Shown here piece by piece: positions 54,892-63,578 of a DNA stretch of 63,609 nucleotides. Every line of letters starts with the position of its first letter. The stretch's first letter is position 1. The stretch comes from Bacteroidales bacterium (GTDB lineage Bacteria; Bacteroidota; Bacteroidia; Bacteroidales; UBA10428), in assembly GCA_016938235.1 (NCBI GenBank), contig JAFGVA010000184.1, positions 1 through 63,609 on the forward strand. The letters run 5' to 3'. The translations under genes and the position numbers were made by a program. Below the pieces are notes generated by a model. The model did no database searches, had not been told where the DNA came from, and worked only from the letters and a program-made list of their open reading frames with translations.

Positions 54892-56043
54892 CTATTCAGA
54901 AACAGCAAGCTTCTTTTTTCGCGATCTGATAATTGACCACACAAGCAAAGCTGCTGCTCCAACAAGCAATGGTATCGCAACAATAGGCCTGTAAGCAATC
55001 CAGGCTAAAGCCATGGTCACTAAACCAATTATTAATCCCAGTATAAACGACAGGAATCCGGTACCAGCTCTCACAATCCTTCCGAAGAAAGGCACCACAT
55101 CAGACAATACTGCTATAGGCCTGAATATAAAATTAAATCCTGCTATAAGCAATACCAGTCCGAGTAACCGCAACAAATAGCCAGTAATCTTGTTCGATTT
55201 CTTTGCCTTTGTAAACATCTCATCTGCAGTAAGATTACCTACATATAACATCGAAATATCCTTGCCATTTGAAACGGTAAAGGAACTAATTGTACTAGCA
55301 GTCTGTTTACCAACCGCACTAACAACCTTGGGACTGACAATCGAAAAATTGATTCTCACATCACCAATTTCGGGGCTGGCTTCCGAGCCCTTTCCAATAA
55401 ATATTCTGTTACCTTCCAGTTTGGCATCTGGTATATTTGAAACGTTCAGAGAACTTATATCCAGGGGTTCATACCCCGAAATACTGGAAATGAGATTAGT
55501 GCTTAGTTTGTATTTGCCAATAAAGACATCGGCAGCTGAAACCATATCATCGTCATAAGGCATAGCTGATGGATTAGTATGTCCTTCGGGTTTTTTAAAA
55601 TCGGAAGAATTACTTAACGAACCGCTCCACTCCTTTTTATAGGTATAGGTTGTTGAAGTTTCTTCAGCCCCGCCGACTTTCTTTTCTGATTTCGATTCAG
55701 AATCTTCAACCCACTGATACATTTCAACATCTCTCTTCAGGTGTATGGCATTTGCTGAAACACCAAATTTACTATCTGTAAGCGTTACGCTGGTTTCTGC
55801 CATTCCACTTATATGAATTAACAGATTTTCGTTACCGGGAAGAATTGTTGACGCATCAACACTTACAACCTGTTCTGCTCCCTCATTAAGGGCGCGTTTA
55901 GTTTTAATGGTTCTGCCTTCATTCCACGAAAGCAACCAGATGCCGCCAATGATTAGGATTAATCCAAATAAAATCCCACCAAATGCACCTTTTATCCTGC
56001 TTCCGTATGATTTACGGGTAACCTCTGTAAATGTATCACTCAT
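54892..56043 (-). CDS. TMEM43 family membrane protein
   Basis: The 383-residue protein opens TEVTRKSYGSRIKGAFGGIL, a helix (GLILIIGGIWLLSWNEGR), and then a large soluble domain (about 45-275) beginning TIKTKRALNEGA. Three closely spaced C-terminal helices lie at about 285-375. The WNEGR motif after the first helix is typical of the TMEM43/LUMA family (PF07787), which is found in bacteria and eukaryotes. In bacteria its function is not established. It is divergent from the HerA-like gene with a 195-bp intergenic region. Confidence 0.88.
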   Translation of the reverse strand: MSDTFTEVTRKSYGSRIKGAFGGILFGLILIIGGIWLLSWNEGRTIKTKRALNEGAEQVVSVDASTILPGNENLLIHISGMAETSVTLTDSKFGVSANAIHLKRDVEMYQWVEDSESKSEKKVGGAEETSTTYTYKKEWSGSLSNSSDFKKPEGHTNPSAMPYDDDMVSAADVFIGKYKLSTNLISSISGYEPLDISSLNVSNIPDAKLEGNRIFIGKGSEASPEIGDVRINFSIVSPKVVSAVGKQTASTISSFTVSNGKDISMLYVGNLTADEMFTKAKKSNKITGYLLRLLGLVLLIAGFNFIFRPIAVLSDVVPFFGRIVRAGTGFLSFILGLIIGLVTMALAWIAYRPIVAIPLLVGAAALLVWSIIRSRKKKLAVSE

Positions 56044-56238
56044 ATTAGGTATGTGTTGGTAATTAAATAATTTTTTTAAACTTAATAAAAAACAAATAAA
56101 CTGAACCTGGTAGTTGTAAAAATCTATCAGCCAACATGTGCATCGGTAATCATATAAATTAAGCCGACGAGTAATTCAGGATATATTAATTAGAAAATAT
56201 TGCTACATTTAGAATAATAATCTATAGCATAAAACAAC

Positions 56239-57747
56239 ATGATATCTCCAGCTGGCCTACCCCTGATTGGTAAAAACCACGAAGGTAAAGAGCTCTTCAT
56301 TGTACCGGAAATGGCAAACCGCCATGGATTAATAGCCGGAGCTACCGGAACCGGAAAAACCGTAACCCTGCAAGTGCTTGCCGAAACTTTTAGCGATTTG
56401 GGTGTACCTGTTTTTGTAACAGATGTTAAAGGTGATCTTTCAGGAATAGCTTCACAGGCAAAATCGCACCCTAAGATTTCTGAGAGAATTGAAAAGATGC
56501 AACTTAATAATTATATTTCAAAACCTGTTCCGGTTTGCTTTTGGGATATTTTTGGAGAAAAGGGGCATCCTGTGCGTACCACCATTTCCGAAATGGGACC
56601 GGTATTGCTTGCCCGATTATTAAACCTGAATGACGTTCAGGCTGGAGTGTTAAACCTCGTATTTAAAATAGCTGACGACAACAACCTCCTTCTTCTTGAT
56701 TTAAAAGATTTAAGAAAAATGCTTGAGTTTGTTGCCGGTAAAAAAGCTGAATATACCGCCAGCTATGGGACCATTTCAACGGCCAGTATCGGGGCTATTC
56801 AACGTGGCTTATTACTGCTCGAAGAACAGGGAGCCGATATGTTTTTTGGAGAACCTGCTTTTGAAATTTTCGATTTTATACAAACCGACCAGGGTAAAGG
56901 AATTGTAAATATTCTTGCTGCCGATAAATTAATGCTTTCGCCGGGCTTATACTCAACTTTTCTGCTTTGGTTACTTTCTGAACTTTTTGAGGAACTTCCC
57001 GAGTCTGGTGACCGGAATAAACCTAAACTGGTTTTCTTTTTCGATGAAGCGCACCTTTTGTTTGATGATGCCCCTAAAGCCTTGATGGATAAAATCGAGC
57101 AGGTTGTCAGACTTATTCGTTCAAAAGGGGTTGGAATTTATTTTATAAGTCAGAATCCGCTGGACATACCCGACGAAGTTCTGGGACAGCTTGGTAACCG
57201 GATACAGCATGCTCTCAGGGCATTTACTCCAAGGGATCAGAAAGCGGTAAATGCAGCGGCAGAGACCTTCAGAACAAATCCCAGGCTGAATGTTGAAGAA
57301 ATTATAACTCAATTAGGTGTTGGCGAAGCACTTATCTCTTTTTTAGATGAAAAAGGAATACCTAACCCTGTTGAAAGGGCACTAATTGTTCCGCCTCAAA
57401 GCCAGATTGGACCAGTTGATGACAGCACACGCCAGGAAAAAATAAAACAGTCGCTGGTATATGGTGCATACGAAACTAAGGTTGACAGAGAATCGGCGTA
57501 TGAAGTACTCAATAAAAAATTTGCACTCGAAACTGCTCAACTTGAAGAGGAAAAAATCCGGGAACAAGAAAAGAGTCAATCGAAAAAAACAACGGATAAT
57601 GAATTGTTCGATGACCTGAAAAAATATGCTACGCGAAATATGTCACGACAAATCGGGAATGAACTGGGCAGGCAGCTTGTTCGCGGACTTCTGGGTAGTT
57701 TCCTCGGGACAAGTTCAAGCGGTAGCCGTAAAAGGAGACGATATTGA
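56239..57747 (+). CDS. HerA-like ATPase (DUF853 family)
   Basis: The 502-residue protein is a RecA-fold ATPase. It has Walker A GATGTGKT (34-41), then [16 protein letters not shown], Walker [14 protein letters not shown], and the sensor/arginine region [21 protein letters not shown] and [13 protein letters not shown]. The C-terminal tail is Glu/Lys-rich (about 415-465) and then Gly/Arg-rich, and may bind nucleic acid. DUF853 proteins resemble the HerA/FtsK DNA-pump group; their role in bacteria is not clear. No NurA-like nuclease is adjacent. Length is normal for the family. Confidence 0.88.
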   Translation: MISPAGLPLIGKNHEGKELFIVPEMANRHGLIAGATGTGKTVTLQVLAETFSDLGVPVFVTDVKGDLSGIASQAKSHPKISERIEKMQLNNYISKPVPVCFWDIFGEKGHPVRTTISEMGPVLLARLLNLNDVQAGVLNLVFKIADDNNLLLLDLKDLRKMLEFVAGKKAEYTASYGTISTASIGAIQRGLLLLEEQGADMFFGEPAFEIFDFIQTDQGKGIVNILAADKLMLSPGLYSTFLLWLLSELFEELPESGDRNKPKLVFFFDEAHLLFDDAPKALMDKIEQVVRLIRSKGVGIYFISQNPLDIPDEVLGQLGNRIQHALRAFTPRDQKAVNAAAETFRTNPRLNVEEIITQLGVGEALISFLDEKGIPNPVERALIVPPQSQIGPVDDSTRQEKIKQSLVYGAYETKVDRESAYEVLNKKFALETAQLEEEKIREQEKSQSKKTTDNELFDDLKKYATRNMSRQIGNELGRQLVRGLLGSFLGTSSSGSRKRRRY

Positions 57748-57812
57748 CGATCGTTCATCCTTCGGTAAATATATAGAGGTACTTATCTAAAATAATAAAT
57801 AAATTCGTTCGA

Positions 57813-57841
57813 TTGCTTTAAGTTAATTTACGTTATCTTTG
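57813..57841 (+). promoter_or_regulatory. Bacteroidota-type promoter for ricT
   Basis: TTG at 57813-57815, then 18 bp, then TATCTTTG at 57834-57841, 25 bp upstream of the start codon. The spacer is slightly short of the usual 19-21 bp. Confidence 0.55.
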
Positions 57842-57866
57842 TTTAGACTAAACACAAATAAAGATA

Positions 57867-58979
57867 ATGGCTTGTGCAAATTGTCCCGCCAGGGAGCATC
57901 TAAATATATCTCAGGGTGAATCAGACTTGTCTTGCGGAAAACTTAATACCTACGATTGGTTAAAAGATATTCCGGACACCAATGAAACTGATGGTATAGT
58001 AGAGGTTCGATTTAAAAACACACACAAAAATTTTTATCTGAATAAAAACAAGCTTCAGCTAAAACAAGGCGATTATGTTGCTGTTGAAGCAGATAAAGGG
58101 CATGATATCGGGCAGGTGGTTCTTACCGGACGATTAGCAAGAATGCAATTAGAAAGGAAAAAACCAAAGCACCCAATAGATAAAGAAATTTACCGGAAAG
58201 CAAATTTTAATGACCTTGAAAAATGGCAGATAGCAAGGTTAAAAGAAAAACCGATCATGTTAAAGGCCAGACAAATTGCAACTCAACTTAACCTGGAAAT
58301 GAAAATCAGCGATGTTGAATTCCAGGGTGATGGTAGCAAAGCAATTTTCTATTATATATCAGAAGGAAGAGTAGATTTCAGAGAGCTCATTAAAAGGTAT
58401 GCACGTGAATTCAGCATAAGAATAGAAATGAAGCAGATAGGTGCCCGTCAGGAAGCTGCAATCGTAGGCGGAATTGGTTCTTGTGGCAAAGAACTTTGCT
58501 GCTCAAGCTGGCGAACTGATTTAACTACTGTAATAACAAATGCAGCCCGTATTCAAAACCTGCCTCATAATGCTCAGAAATTAACCGGACAATGCGGAAA
58601 ATTAAAGTGTTGCCTTATGTATGAGCTCGATTCCTATCTTGAAGCTCAAAATGATTTCCCTGATATTTTACTGGAACTGGAAACCAAAAAAGGCATTGCA
58701 TACCCAAAAAAGAAAGACCTTCTAAACCGAATAATTTTTTACAGCTATTCAGAAAAAGATATGGAAAATGCTGTACCAGTGCATTTGAATAAGGTAAAGG
58801 AAATAATTAATCAGAATAAAAGAGGCATTAAGCCCGATGATTTGATTGAGATAACAGTTGAAGAACCAAAACTTGATTTTGTTTCATCATCCTCCTATTC
58901 CGAACCACTCAATGCACCAAAGAAAGATAAGCGAAAAAAGAAAATCATAAAAAAAACTGGCAACTCATCCAGAAGCTAG
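57867..58979 (+). CDS. ricT: RicT/YaaT-like PSP1-domain protein
   Basis: The 370-residue protein has an N-terminal Cys motif MACANCPARE and a further Cys23. A PSP1 domain (about 45-260) contains VVLTGRLARMQL, FYYISEGRVDFRELIK and RIEMKQIGARQEAA. Cys clusters are GSCGKELCCSSW and GQCGKLKCC. In Bacillus, YaaT (RicT) acts in a Y-complex that carries Fe-S clusters and affects RNA maturation and development. The Cys clusters here could ligate such clusters. The C terminus is Lys/Arg-rich. In Bacteroidota ricT is a widespread housekeeping gene. Confidence 0.88.
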   Translation: MACANCPAREHLNISQGESDLSCGKLNTYDWLKDIPDTNETDGIVEVRFKNTHKNFYLNKNKLQLKQGDYVAVEADKGHDIGQVVLTGRLARMQLERKKPKHPIDKEIYRKANFNDLEKWQIARLKEKPIMLKARQIATQLNLEMKISDVEFQGDGSKAIFYYISEGRVDFRELIKRYAREFSIRIEMKQIGARQEAAIVGGIGSCGKELCCSSWRTDLTTVITNAARIQNLPHNAQKLTGQCGKLKCCLMYELDSYLEAQNDFPDILLELETKKGIAYPKKKDLLNRIIFYSYSEKDMENAVPVHLNKVKEIINQNKRGIKPDDLIEITVEEPKLDFVSSSSYSEPLNAPKKDKRKKKIIKKTGNSSRS

Positions 58980-59036
58980 AGTGAGAGCAGACTTTAAATG
59001 CTATTAGGGTTTTTAATAAAAAGTCGTTCAATAATC

Positions 59037-61310
59037 TTAAAACTCAATTCTCACACCACCTGCTGGTAAAAATGGTGTGGAATAATATTTGTTTTCTTTA
59101 ACATTATTGTCAAATTCTGTTCCATATTGGTAAGTTCTCCCCAGCAGATTTTTATGGTTATATACATTCCAAACCTCAAAGAATGATTTCACCTTTACTT
59201 TGTTATTATCCTCATTTAACCAAATTACTTTTAACGAAAGGCTATGAAAGGATGGATTTCGCTTTGAATTTTCCTCTCCTCTTACCTGTTGCCAGCCATT
59301 GTCAGTTAATACAGCTCCGGTTACCGGAGTATATGGATTCCCCGCCTCGTAGCGAAATTGCATAGATACCTGGTGTGGAATATACCAACTCACTTTTTGT
59401 GAAAGTTCATACTCTGCTGCAAGATTTAGCATATGTGGGCGGTCATACTCAAAGAAATATTCTTTATCATGTAAGGATTGTTGTCTTTTGGCAATTGAAT
59501 AGGCATAAGAAATCCAGCTGGTTAATGATCCGTGTTTCCTCATCAGAAATAGTTCTGCTCCTTTCACATGACCAGTTCCAAGATTCGAGAATTCCAAATC
59601 ATCGGTATTATTATCACTGGTATTGAAAACAACCAGGTTGCTATAATCTTTATAATAAATTTCAATCCATCCTTTGAAATGGGCGTTAAAGTTTTGTTCA
59701 ATTCCTGCAATATAATGTTTACACAGATTGGACTTCAGATTGGGGATATTCGTTAAAGCCTCATCATCGGGAAACTGGTTAAAATACCCAAAGGATGCCC
59801 TTATGTTGGTTTTTGGCAGCAATTTATACTTCATAGAAAACCTGGGAGAATAATCGCTGTGTGCATGGTTATATTCGTAAAAAAGAAAATCGCCTCGTAA
59901 ACCTACAGTCATTGACAATTTGTTGGTTATATCACCCGTATATGAAAAATATAAAGCACTAAATCCTGATTCTGAATTAAAATCAAATTCACGTAAAAGA
60001 ATTGTAGTATCGTTCATATCTAACTCCAGTGGATTAAGAGGGGTATTCCCTTTGTTTCTATACATGCCAAATCCTGTTTCAATTCCAAAATCAATTTTAT
60101 GGCGCCTGTTTATTTTATAGGTTAAATCCTCCCGTAAACCTATTTCATGACCCTGTAAATCCATACGTAAGTTATTACCAATATTAAATGTACTTTGGTT
60201 GTATGAAAAATAAACGGACAGGTTGGCATATAATTTATCTGACCACATACTTTGTAATTGTAAACTCTGGCTGTTGCTTTTAGTCTTTAAATTGATTTCA
60301 TCAGGCATTCCGGGTTGTGGATCAAATGTCATGAAATTCATTGTTTCCCTTGAACTCAACCCACTAAATGAGAGTTTATGTTTTTCATTAATTTTCCAGC
60401 TTATGCGATACGTGCCGTCAAGCATATTGTTAACAGGAAACTCTGGGCTATTGCCTAATATTAAATCCAGGTAAGTTTTACGAACAGATAATAAGGCTGA
60501 AACCTTATCTTTTTCAAAAGGGCCCTCAAAGGTTGTTTGCATTCCTGACAGGCCAACCGTGAAATTACCTGCAAATTCATTAAAATTACCATCCCGGGTA
60601 GTAATATGAACAATTGATGACATAGCATTTCCGTATTTAGCGCTAAATCCGCCTGTCAGCAATTCCATTTTATCAATAATTTCGTTATTAAATACCGATT
60701 TGATCCCACCCGAGTACCAAGGCCAATAAACAGTAACATTGTTATACAAAAAGCGATTTTCTTCAGGACCGCCACCTCTTACATATAACTGGGTACTCGA
60801 AAATAAATCGCTGTTACCTTTTGTAATACCGGGCATAAGCGTGAGTACATTAACCGGATCTTCCTGCAAACCTTTAAAAGATTCAATCTGTGGTGCAATC
60901 ATTGATATATCGCTAACCGAGGTTTTATCAATTAAGCGATCAGAAACAATGCTAACACTTTCCAGAGTAAGAGCAGAGGCGTGCAATTGAATATTAATTT
61001 CCAGATTTTTGTCTACTGTAATCTCCTGCTTATATTGTTCGTATCCTAAGTATTGTGCAACTAACAAGTATTCTCCCTGTTTTATGTTTTTAAGCTGATA
61101 ATTGCCTGAGAAATCTGTTATTGTACCAGAAAAAACAGAATCGAGGTACACCTGAGCCCCAGCGGAATTATGAATACTATCCGAAAATGTGATATGTCCG
61201 GATATAGTATATCTCTCTTTTGTTTCACTTGAAGATTTACTTTCTTGACATAATATTAATTGTGAAAAAAACAGGTGAAATAAGAATAAAAAATAAAATT
61301 TAATATTCAT
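59037..61310 (-). CDS. TonB-dependent receptor with carboxypeptidase-regulatory-like domain
   Basis: The 757-residue protein starts MNIKFYFLFLFHLFFSQLIL, a signal peptide ending LCQE. An ATG 120 bp upstream is rejected because it would bury this signal. A beta-sandwich domain (about 35-115) has SGHITFSDSIHNSAGAQVYL. The plug has VLTLMPGITKGNSDLFSST, YVRGGGPEENRFLYNNVTVY and LLTGGFSAKYGNAMSS, and the barrel ends FLPAGGVRIEF. It is related to the receptor at 47672-50050, but no DUF4249 or SusD gene is adjacent. It lies convergent to ricT, with 57 bp between stop codons. Confidence 0.92.
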   Translation of the reverse strand: MNIKFYFLFLFHLFFSQLILCQESKSSSETKERYTISGHITFSDSIHNSAGAQVYLDSVFSGTITDFSGNYQLKNIKQGEYLLVAQYLGYEQYKQEITVDKNLEINIQLHASALTLESVSIVSDRLIDKTSVSDISMIAPQIESFKGLQEDPVNVLTLMPGITKGNSDLFSSTQLYVRGGGPEENRFLYNNVTVYWPWYSGGIKSVFNNEIIDKMELLTGGFSAKYGNAMSSIVHITTRDGNFNEFAGNFTVGLSGMQTTFEGPFEKDKVSALLSVRKTYLDLILGNSPEFPVNNMLDGTYRISWKINEKHKLSFSGLSSRETMNFMTFDPQPGMPDEINLKTKSNSQSLQLQSMWSDKLYANLSVYFSYNQSTFNIGNNLRMDLQGHEIGLREDLTYKINRRHKIDFGIETGFGMYRNKGNTPLNPLELDMNDTTILLREFDFNSESGFSALYFSYTGDITNKLSMTVGLRGDFLFYEYNHAHSDYSPRFSMKYKLLPKTNIRASFGYFNQFPDDEALTNIPNLKSNLCKHYIAGIEQNFNAHFKGWIEIYYKDYSNLVVFNTSDNNTDDLEFSNLGTGHVKGAELFLMRKHGSLTSWISYAYSIAKRQQSLHDKEYFFEYDRPHMLNLAAEYELSQKVSWYIPHQVSMQFRYEAGNPYTPVTGAVLTDNGWQQVRGEENSKRNPSFHSLSLKVIWLNEDNNKVKVKSFFEVWNVYNHKNLLGRTYQYGTEFDNNVKENKYYSTPFLPAGGVRIEF

Positions 61311-61485
61311 AATAATAATTTTTAAAAAAGACAGACAGGATATAAATTGGTTGCATAATTCGGAACAACGTTTTTGTAAAATATTAATTACCTGGTAATT
61401 ACAGACATTAATTTTCCCCTGACTTTTCAATTATCCACCTGATAAACCTTGTCTTGCAAGGTCAGACTCTCCGGGTCAATATAGG

Positions 61486-61617
61486 GCTTAACGGTTCGCT
61501 GGTAAAAAATCACTGGGGATTGCGGGCTTCGTTCGTGTCCACCGACACAAACTTTGATGCGAGTTAGTGCGACTCAATAACCACCTAAACCCCAATTTTT
61601 TATACACGATGTTGTGC
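61486..61617 (-). other. attC-like cassette recombination site C
   Basis: This 132-bp imperfect palindrome directly follows the methyltransferase stop codon. On the minus strand it starts GCACAAC (61617-61611) and ends GTTAAGC (61492-61486), the latter fitting the integron core GTTRRRY. The arms pair around TATAAAAAAT and GGTAAAAAAT with unpaired bases, as in attC sites. The starting GCACAAC is complementary to GTTGTGC at the other end of this cassette (62609-62603). Confidence 0.6.
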
Positions 61618-61622
61618 GTTCG

Positions 61623-62273
61623 TTATTTTTTATCATCAATCTTTTGTGCTACTATAAAATAATTGGGCTGATTATGATTTATGTAACTTTCTGTCTCTAT
61701 AATCCGAAATCCACAATTAATTATCTGTTTTTCAATTTCTTTTGTTTTATAAAATCTCATATATGGAGCTATTCCTAACTTAATTAATATAAACACAAGG
61801 ATATTTAGTGGAGCTCTCTTATTCTCTCCAGCACATTCGGTTGAAGTAATAAAATATCCGTTAACCTTTAACAATTCATATATTCTGGCAATTGTATTAT
61901 CAGAATCTTTGAGTAAATGAAGTATATTAAATGCTAGTACTACGTCAAATTGCTGGATATTAAACTTTTCATCAAATATTGAAATCTTCTCAAATTTTAT
62001 ATTGTCAATTCTACGATTAATAGCTTTGCTATTTGCTATCTCAATCATTTTAGAGGAAATATCAACTGCATGAATCATTGCAACTTTTGAAGCAATCTCG
62101 TTACATACTAATCCAGTACCACATGCAAAATCTAAAACAATATCGTCAGACTTGAGGTAATTTTTGGTTCTTTCTATTGCTTTGGAATAGGTCTGTTCAA
62201 ATTTCATGGCTATCTTATCAGTTTTACTTGACAGCATATCCCAGAATTTTTCAGTTCTCTTGCTTGTTTTCAT
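61623..62273 (-). CDS. class I SAM-dependent methyltransferase
   Basis: The 216-residue protein has the SAM-binding motif IVLDFACGTGLVCNEIA (motif I), then MIHAVDISSKMIEIA, the acidic FDVVLAFNILHLLKD and a C-terminal beta hairpin. The closest general class is the UbiE/Methyltransf_11-type small-molecule methyltransferase. The substrate is unknown. The gene is followed after 5 bp by attC-like site C and preceded by site B and an IS30-like remnant, which marks it as cargo of a cassette array rather than a member of a pathway. Confidence 0.85.
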   Translation of the reverse strand: MKTSKRTEKFWDMLSSKTDKIAMKFEQTYSKAIERTKNYLKSDDIVLDFACGTGLVCNEIASKVAMIHAVDISSKMIEIANSKAINRRIDNIKFEKISIFDEKFNIQQFDVVLAFNILHLLKDSDNTIARIYELLKVNGYFITSTECAGENKRAPLNILVFILIKLGIAPYMRFYKTKEIEKQIINCGFRIIETESYINHNQPNYFIVAQKIDDKK

Positions 62274-62358
62274 ATTATCTCATCCTATGATTTTTTATAA
62301 ATAAGACGCTTAAATTTATTCTTTTGTTACTCGGTCATTAGTGTCGCTTATAATTCTG

Positions 62359-62424
62359 ACTAACGGCAAAAACACAAAATCATAAATTACAGTAAATCAA
62401 AATTTTGTGTTTTTATCGTTGGCA
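62359..62424. repeat. palindrome inside the methyltransferase cassette (site D)
   Basis: A 13-bp perfect stem, AAAAACACAAAAT (62368-62380) with ATTTTGTGTTTTT (62402-62414), is flanked by AACG (62362-62365) and CGTT (62417-62420), with a two-base internal bulge on each side. It resembles a small attC, but its end 7-mers do not follow the pairing rule seen for sites A-C. It may instead be a terminator-like or decayed site. Confidence 0.5.
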
Positions 62425-62535
62425 ATAGAAATTAATCAGCTCTTTAGGAATAGATATCTTCTTTCTAGCATTTAGATAAGCTTCAATTTTAACCCGCTCT
62501 TCGTAGCATATTCTTGTGTAAGCTGTTTTATTCAT
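62413..62535 (-). pseudogene. IS30-like transposase N-terminal fragment
   Basis: A 40-codon frame reads MNKTAYTRICYEERVKIEAY followed by LNARKKISIPKELINFYCQR and a stop. The pattern xYEERVKIExYLxxxKxIxxIAxEL is the N-terminal helix-turn-helix of IS30-family transposases. The remainder of the transposase is absent, and the reading frame stops inside palindrome D. It is a remnant and too short to be active. Confidence 0.5.
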
Positions 62536-62602
62536 AGATACAAATCTAAAAAATCGATTTGTAACGCTAGATTATTGAACTTTCACCGATGTGTGGAATG
62601 CG

Positions 62603-62731
62603 GCACAACGGTGATAATATGAAACGGTTGGGTTTTCGGGCTGCGTCCTTATCCATCAAGGAAAAAGTTGGAGCGGGAACTAAAGTCCCGCAAACCACTG
62701 AACCCCAACCGTTTTATATTGTGTGTTGCCA
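62603..62731 (-). other. attC-like cassette recombination site B
   Basis: This 129-bp imperfect palindrome follows the PIN-domain gene stop codon by 10 bp. On the minus strand it starts TGGCAAC (62731-62725) and ends GTTGTGC (62609-62603). Long arms pair: plus-strand ATATGAAACGGTTGGG (62617-62632) with CCCCAACCGTTTTATAT (62703-62719). TGGCAAC is complementary to GTTGCCA at the 5' junction of the same cassette (63482-63476). Confidence 0.65.
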
Positions 62732-62741
62732 ACTGGCCTTA

Positions 62742-63152
62742 TTATATTGTTTCAATAAATTGTTTAGCCGTCATTGTCAGCAACTTTGAATTTTTAAAAT
62801 CCTTTAAATTTCTTGTAATAATAAATTCTTGCTCATCTTCGATTGCCGTAAAATATTGAAGTCCATCCTCAAAATCAGAAAAAGTCTCATCATTTAAAGC
62901 TAATCCAATAATCTTATCATCCAACGGCAATATCTTTAGAATCAACCTAAGTTTTCTCAAAACCGACTTCGCTTTATTCGAATCCATTTGTCTTAATGCA
63001 TAACTGGTATTTGCAATAGTCAAAGATGAAACTGATAATTCCACTTGCTTTTTGTCTGCAAGGGAAAATAATTCCGCTGCTTCTTCAAAAAAGGGTTCTC
63101 TCCGTGATAATAAATCTATCACAATATTAGTATCTATGAATAACTTTTTCAT
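62742..63152 (-). CDS. PIN-domain toxin (VapC-like)
   Basis: The 136-residue protein has the PIN-domain acidic residues: FIDTNIVIDLLSRRE (Asp7 and Asp13), a central acidic segment with DDKIIGLAL and DFEDGLQYFTA (Asp pair), and FIITRNLKDF at the end. VapC-type toxins are metal-dependent ribonucleases that cut RNA, often tRNA. The start codon overlaps the antitoxin stop by 4 bp (ATGA), the usual toxin-antitoxin arrangement, and the two are cassette cargo. Confidence 0.88.
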   Translation of the reverse strand: MKKLFIDTNIVIDLLSRREPFFEEAAELFSLADKKQVELSVSSLTIANTSYALRQMDSNKAKSVLRKLRLILKILPLDDKIIGLALNDETFSDFEDGLQYFTAIEDEQEFIITRNLKDFKNSKLLTMTAKQFIETI

Positions 63153-63400
63153 TTATACTTTTCATCTATATAATCACGGTACTCTTTCTTATAATCAAAG
63201 TCAGCAGGCAAATCTATCACTCCGCTCAAACTCTCTACAAGTGGGGTAATTGAAATCTTTTTCACATCTTCTTTTTGTTTAGTTATGCTATCAAGATAAG
63301 TTTCAATCATTTTTGAAAGACTAATCTTATGACTACGAGCATAGTTTTTAGCTCTCTCGATAACATTATCATTTAGTCGCAATGTTAATTTAGTTTCCAT
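63149..63400 (-). CDS. DUF6364-family antitoxin (ribbon-helix-helix type)
   Basis: The 83-residue protein begins METKLTLRLNDNVIERAKNY, then ARSHKISLSKMIETYLDSI, the beta strand and two helices of a ribbon-helix-helix DNA-binding domain. An acidic, basic-mixed C-terminal tail (DLPADFDYKKEYRDYIDEKYK region) would wrap the toxin. DUF6364 proteins accompany PIN toxins in Bacteroidota. It likely represses its own promoter at 63423-63453 together with the toxin. Confidence 0.87.
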   Translation of the reverse strand: METKLTLRLNDNVIERAKNYARSHKISLSKMIETYLDSITKQKEDVKKISITPLVESLSGVIDLPADFDYKKEYRDYIDEKYK

Positions 63401-63422
63401 AATCGTTAAATTTAATTACGTA

Positions 63423-63453
63423 CAAATATAACAAATCAATACGTCATTTCCAA
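63423..63453 (-). promoter_or_regulatory. Bacteroidota-type promoter inside the toxin-antitoxin cassette
   Basis: On the minus strand TTG (63453-63451) is followed by 20 bp and TATATTTG (63430-63423), 22 bp upstream of the antitoxin ATG. The cassette therefore carries its own promoter and does not depend on an upstream array promoter. Confidence 0.7.
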
Positions 63454-63475
63454 TGATTTCGTTTTCTCGGCTTGT

Positions 63476-63578
63476 TGGCAACGGCTTGGTATATGAAACG
63501 TTTGGCATTTCGAAGCGATTTTCTGTCAAGACTGTATGTTTGTAAAAGCATAAGCAAACATGGCCATCTTTGTTGTGA
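63476..63578 (-). other. attC-like cassette recombination site A
   Basis: On the minus strand the site starts near TCACAAC (63578-63572) and ends GTTGCCA (63482-63476). Its right arm (plus strand TATATGAAACGTTTGGC) is closely similar to the arm of site B (ATATGAAACGGTTGGG), but its own palindrome is weaker than at sites B and C. The gene that belongs to it would lie beyond the window end. Confidence 0.5.

Noticed and set aside
62589-62859. overlapping 63-66 codon plus-strand frames
   Set aside because: They read through attC-like site B and into the antisense strand of the PIN-toxin gene.
61486-63578. classical class 1-type integron
   Set aside because: No integrase or attI in the window, and two of the three core 7-mers do not fit GTTRRRY. 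I therefore call the sites attC-like only.
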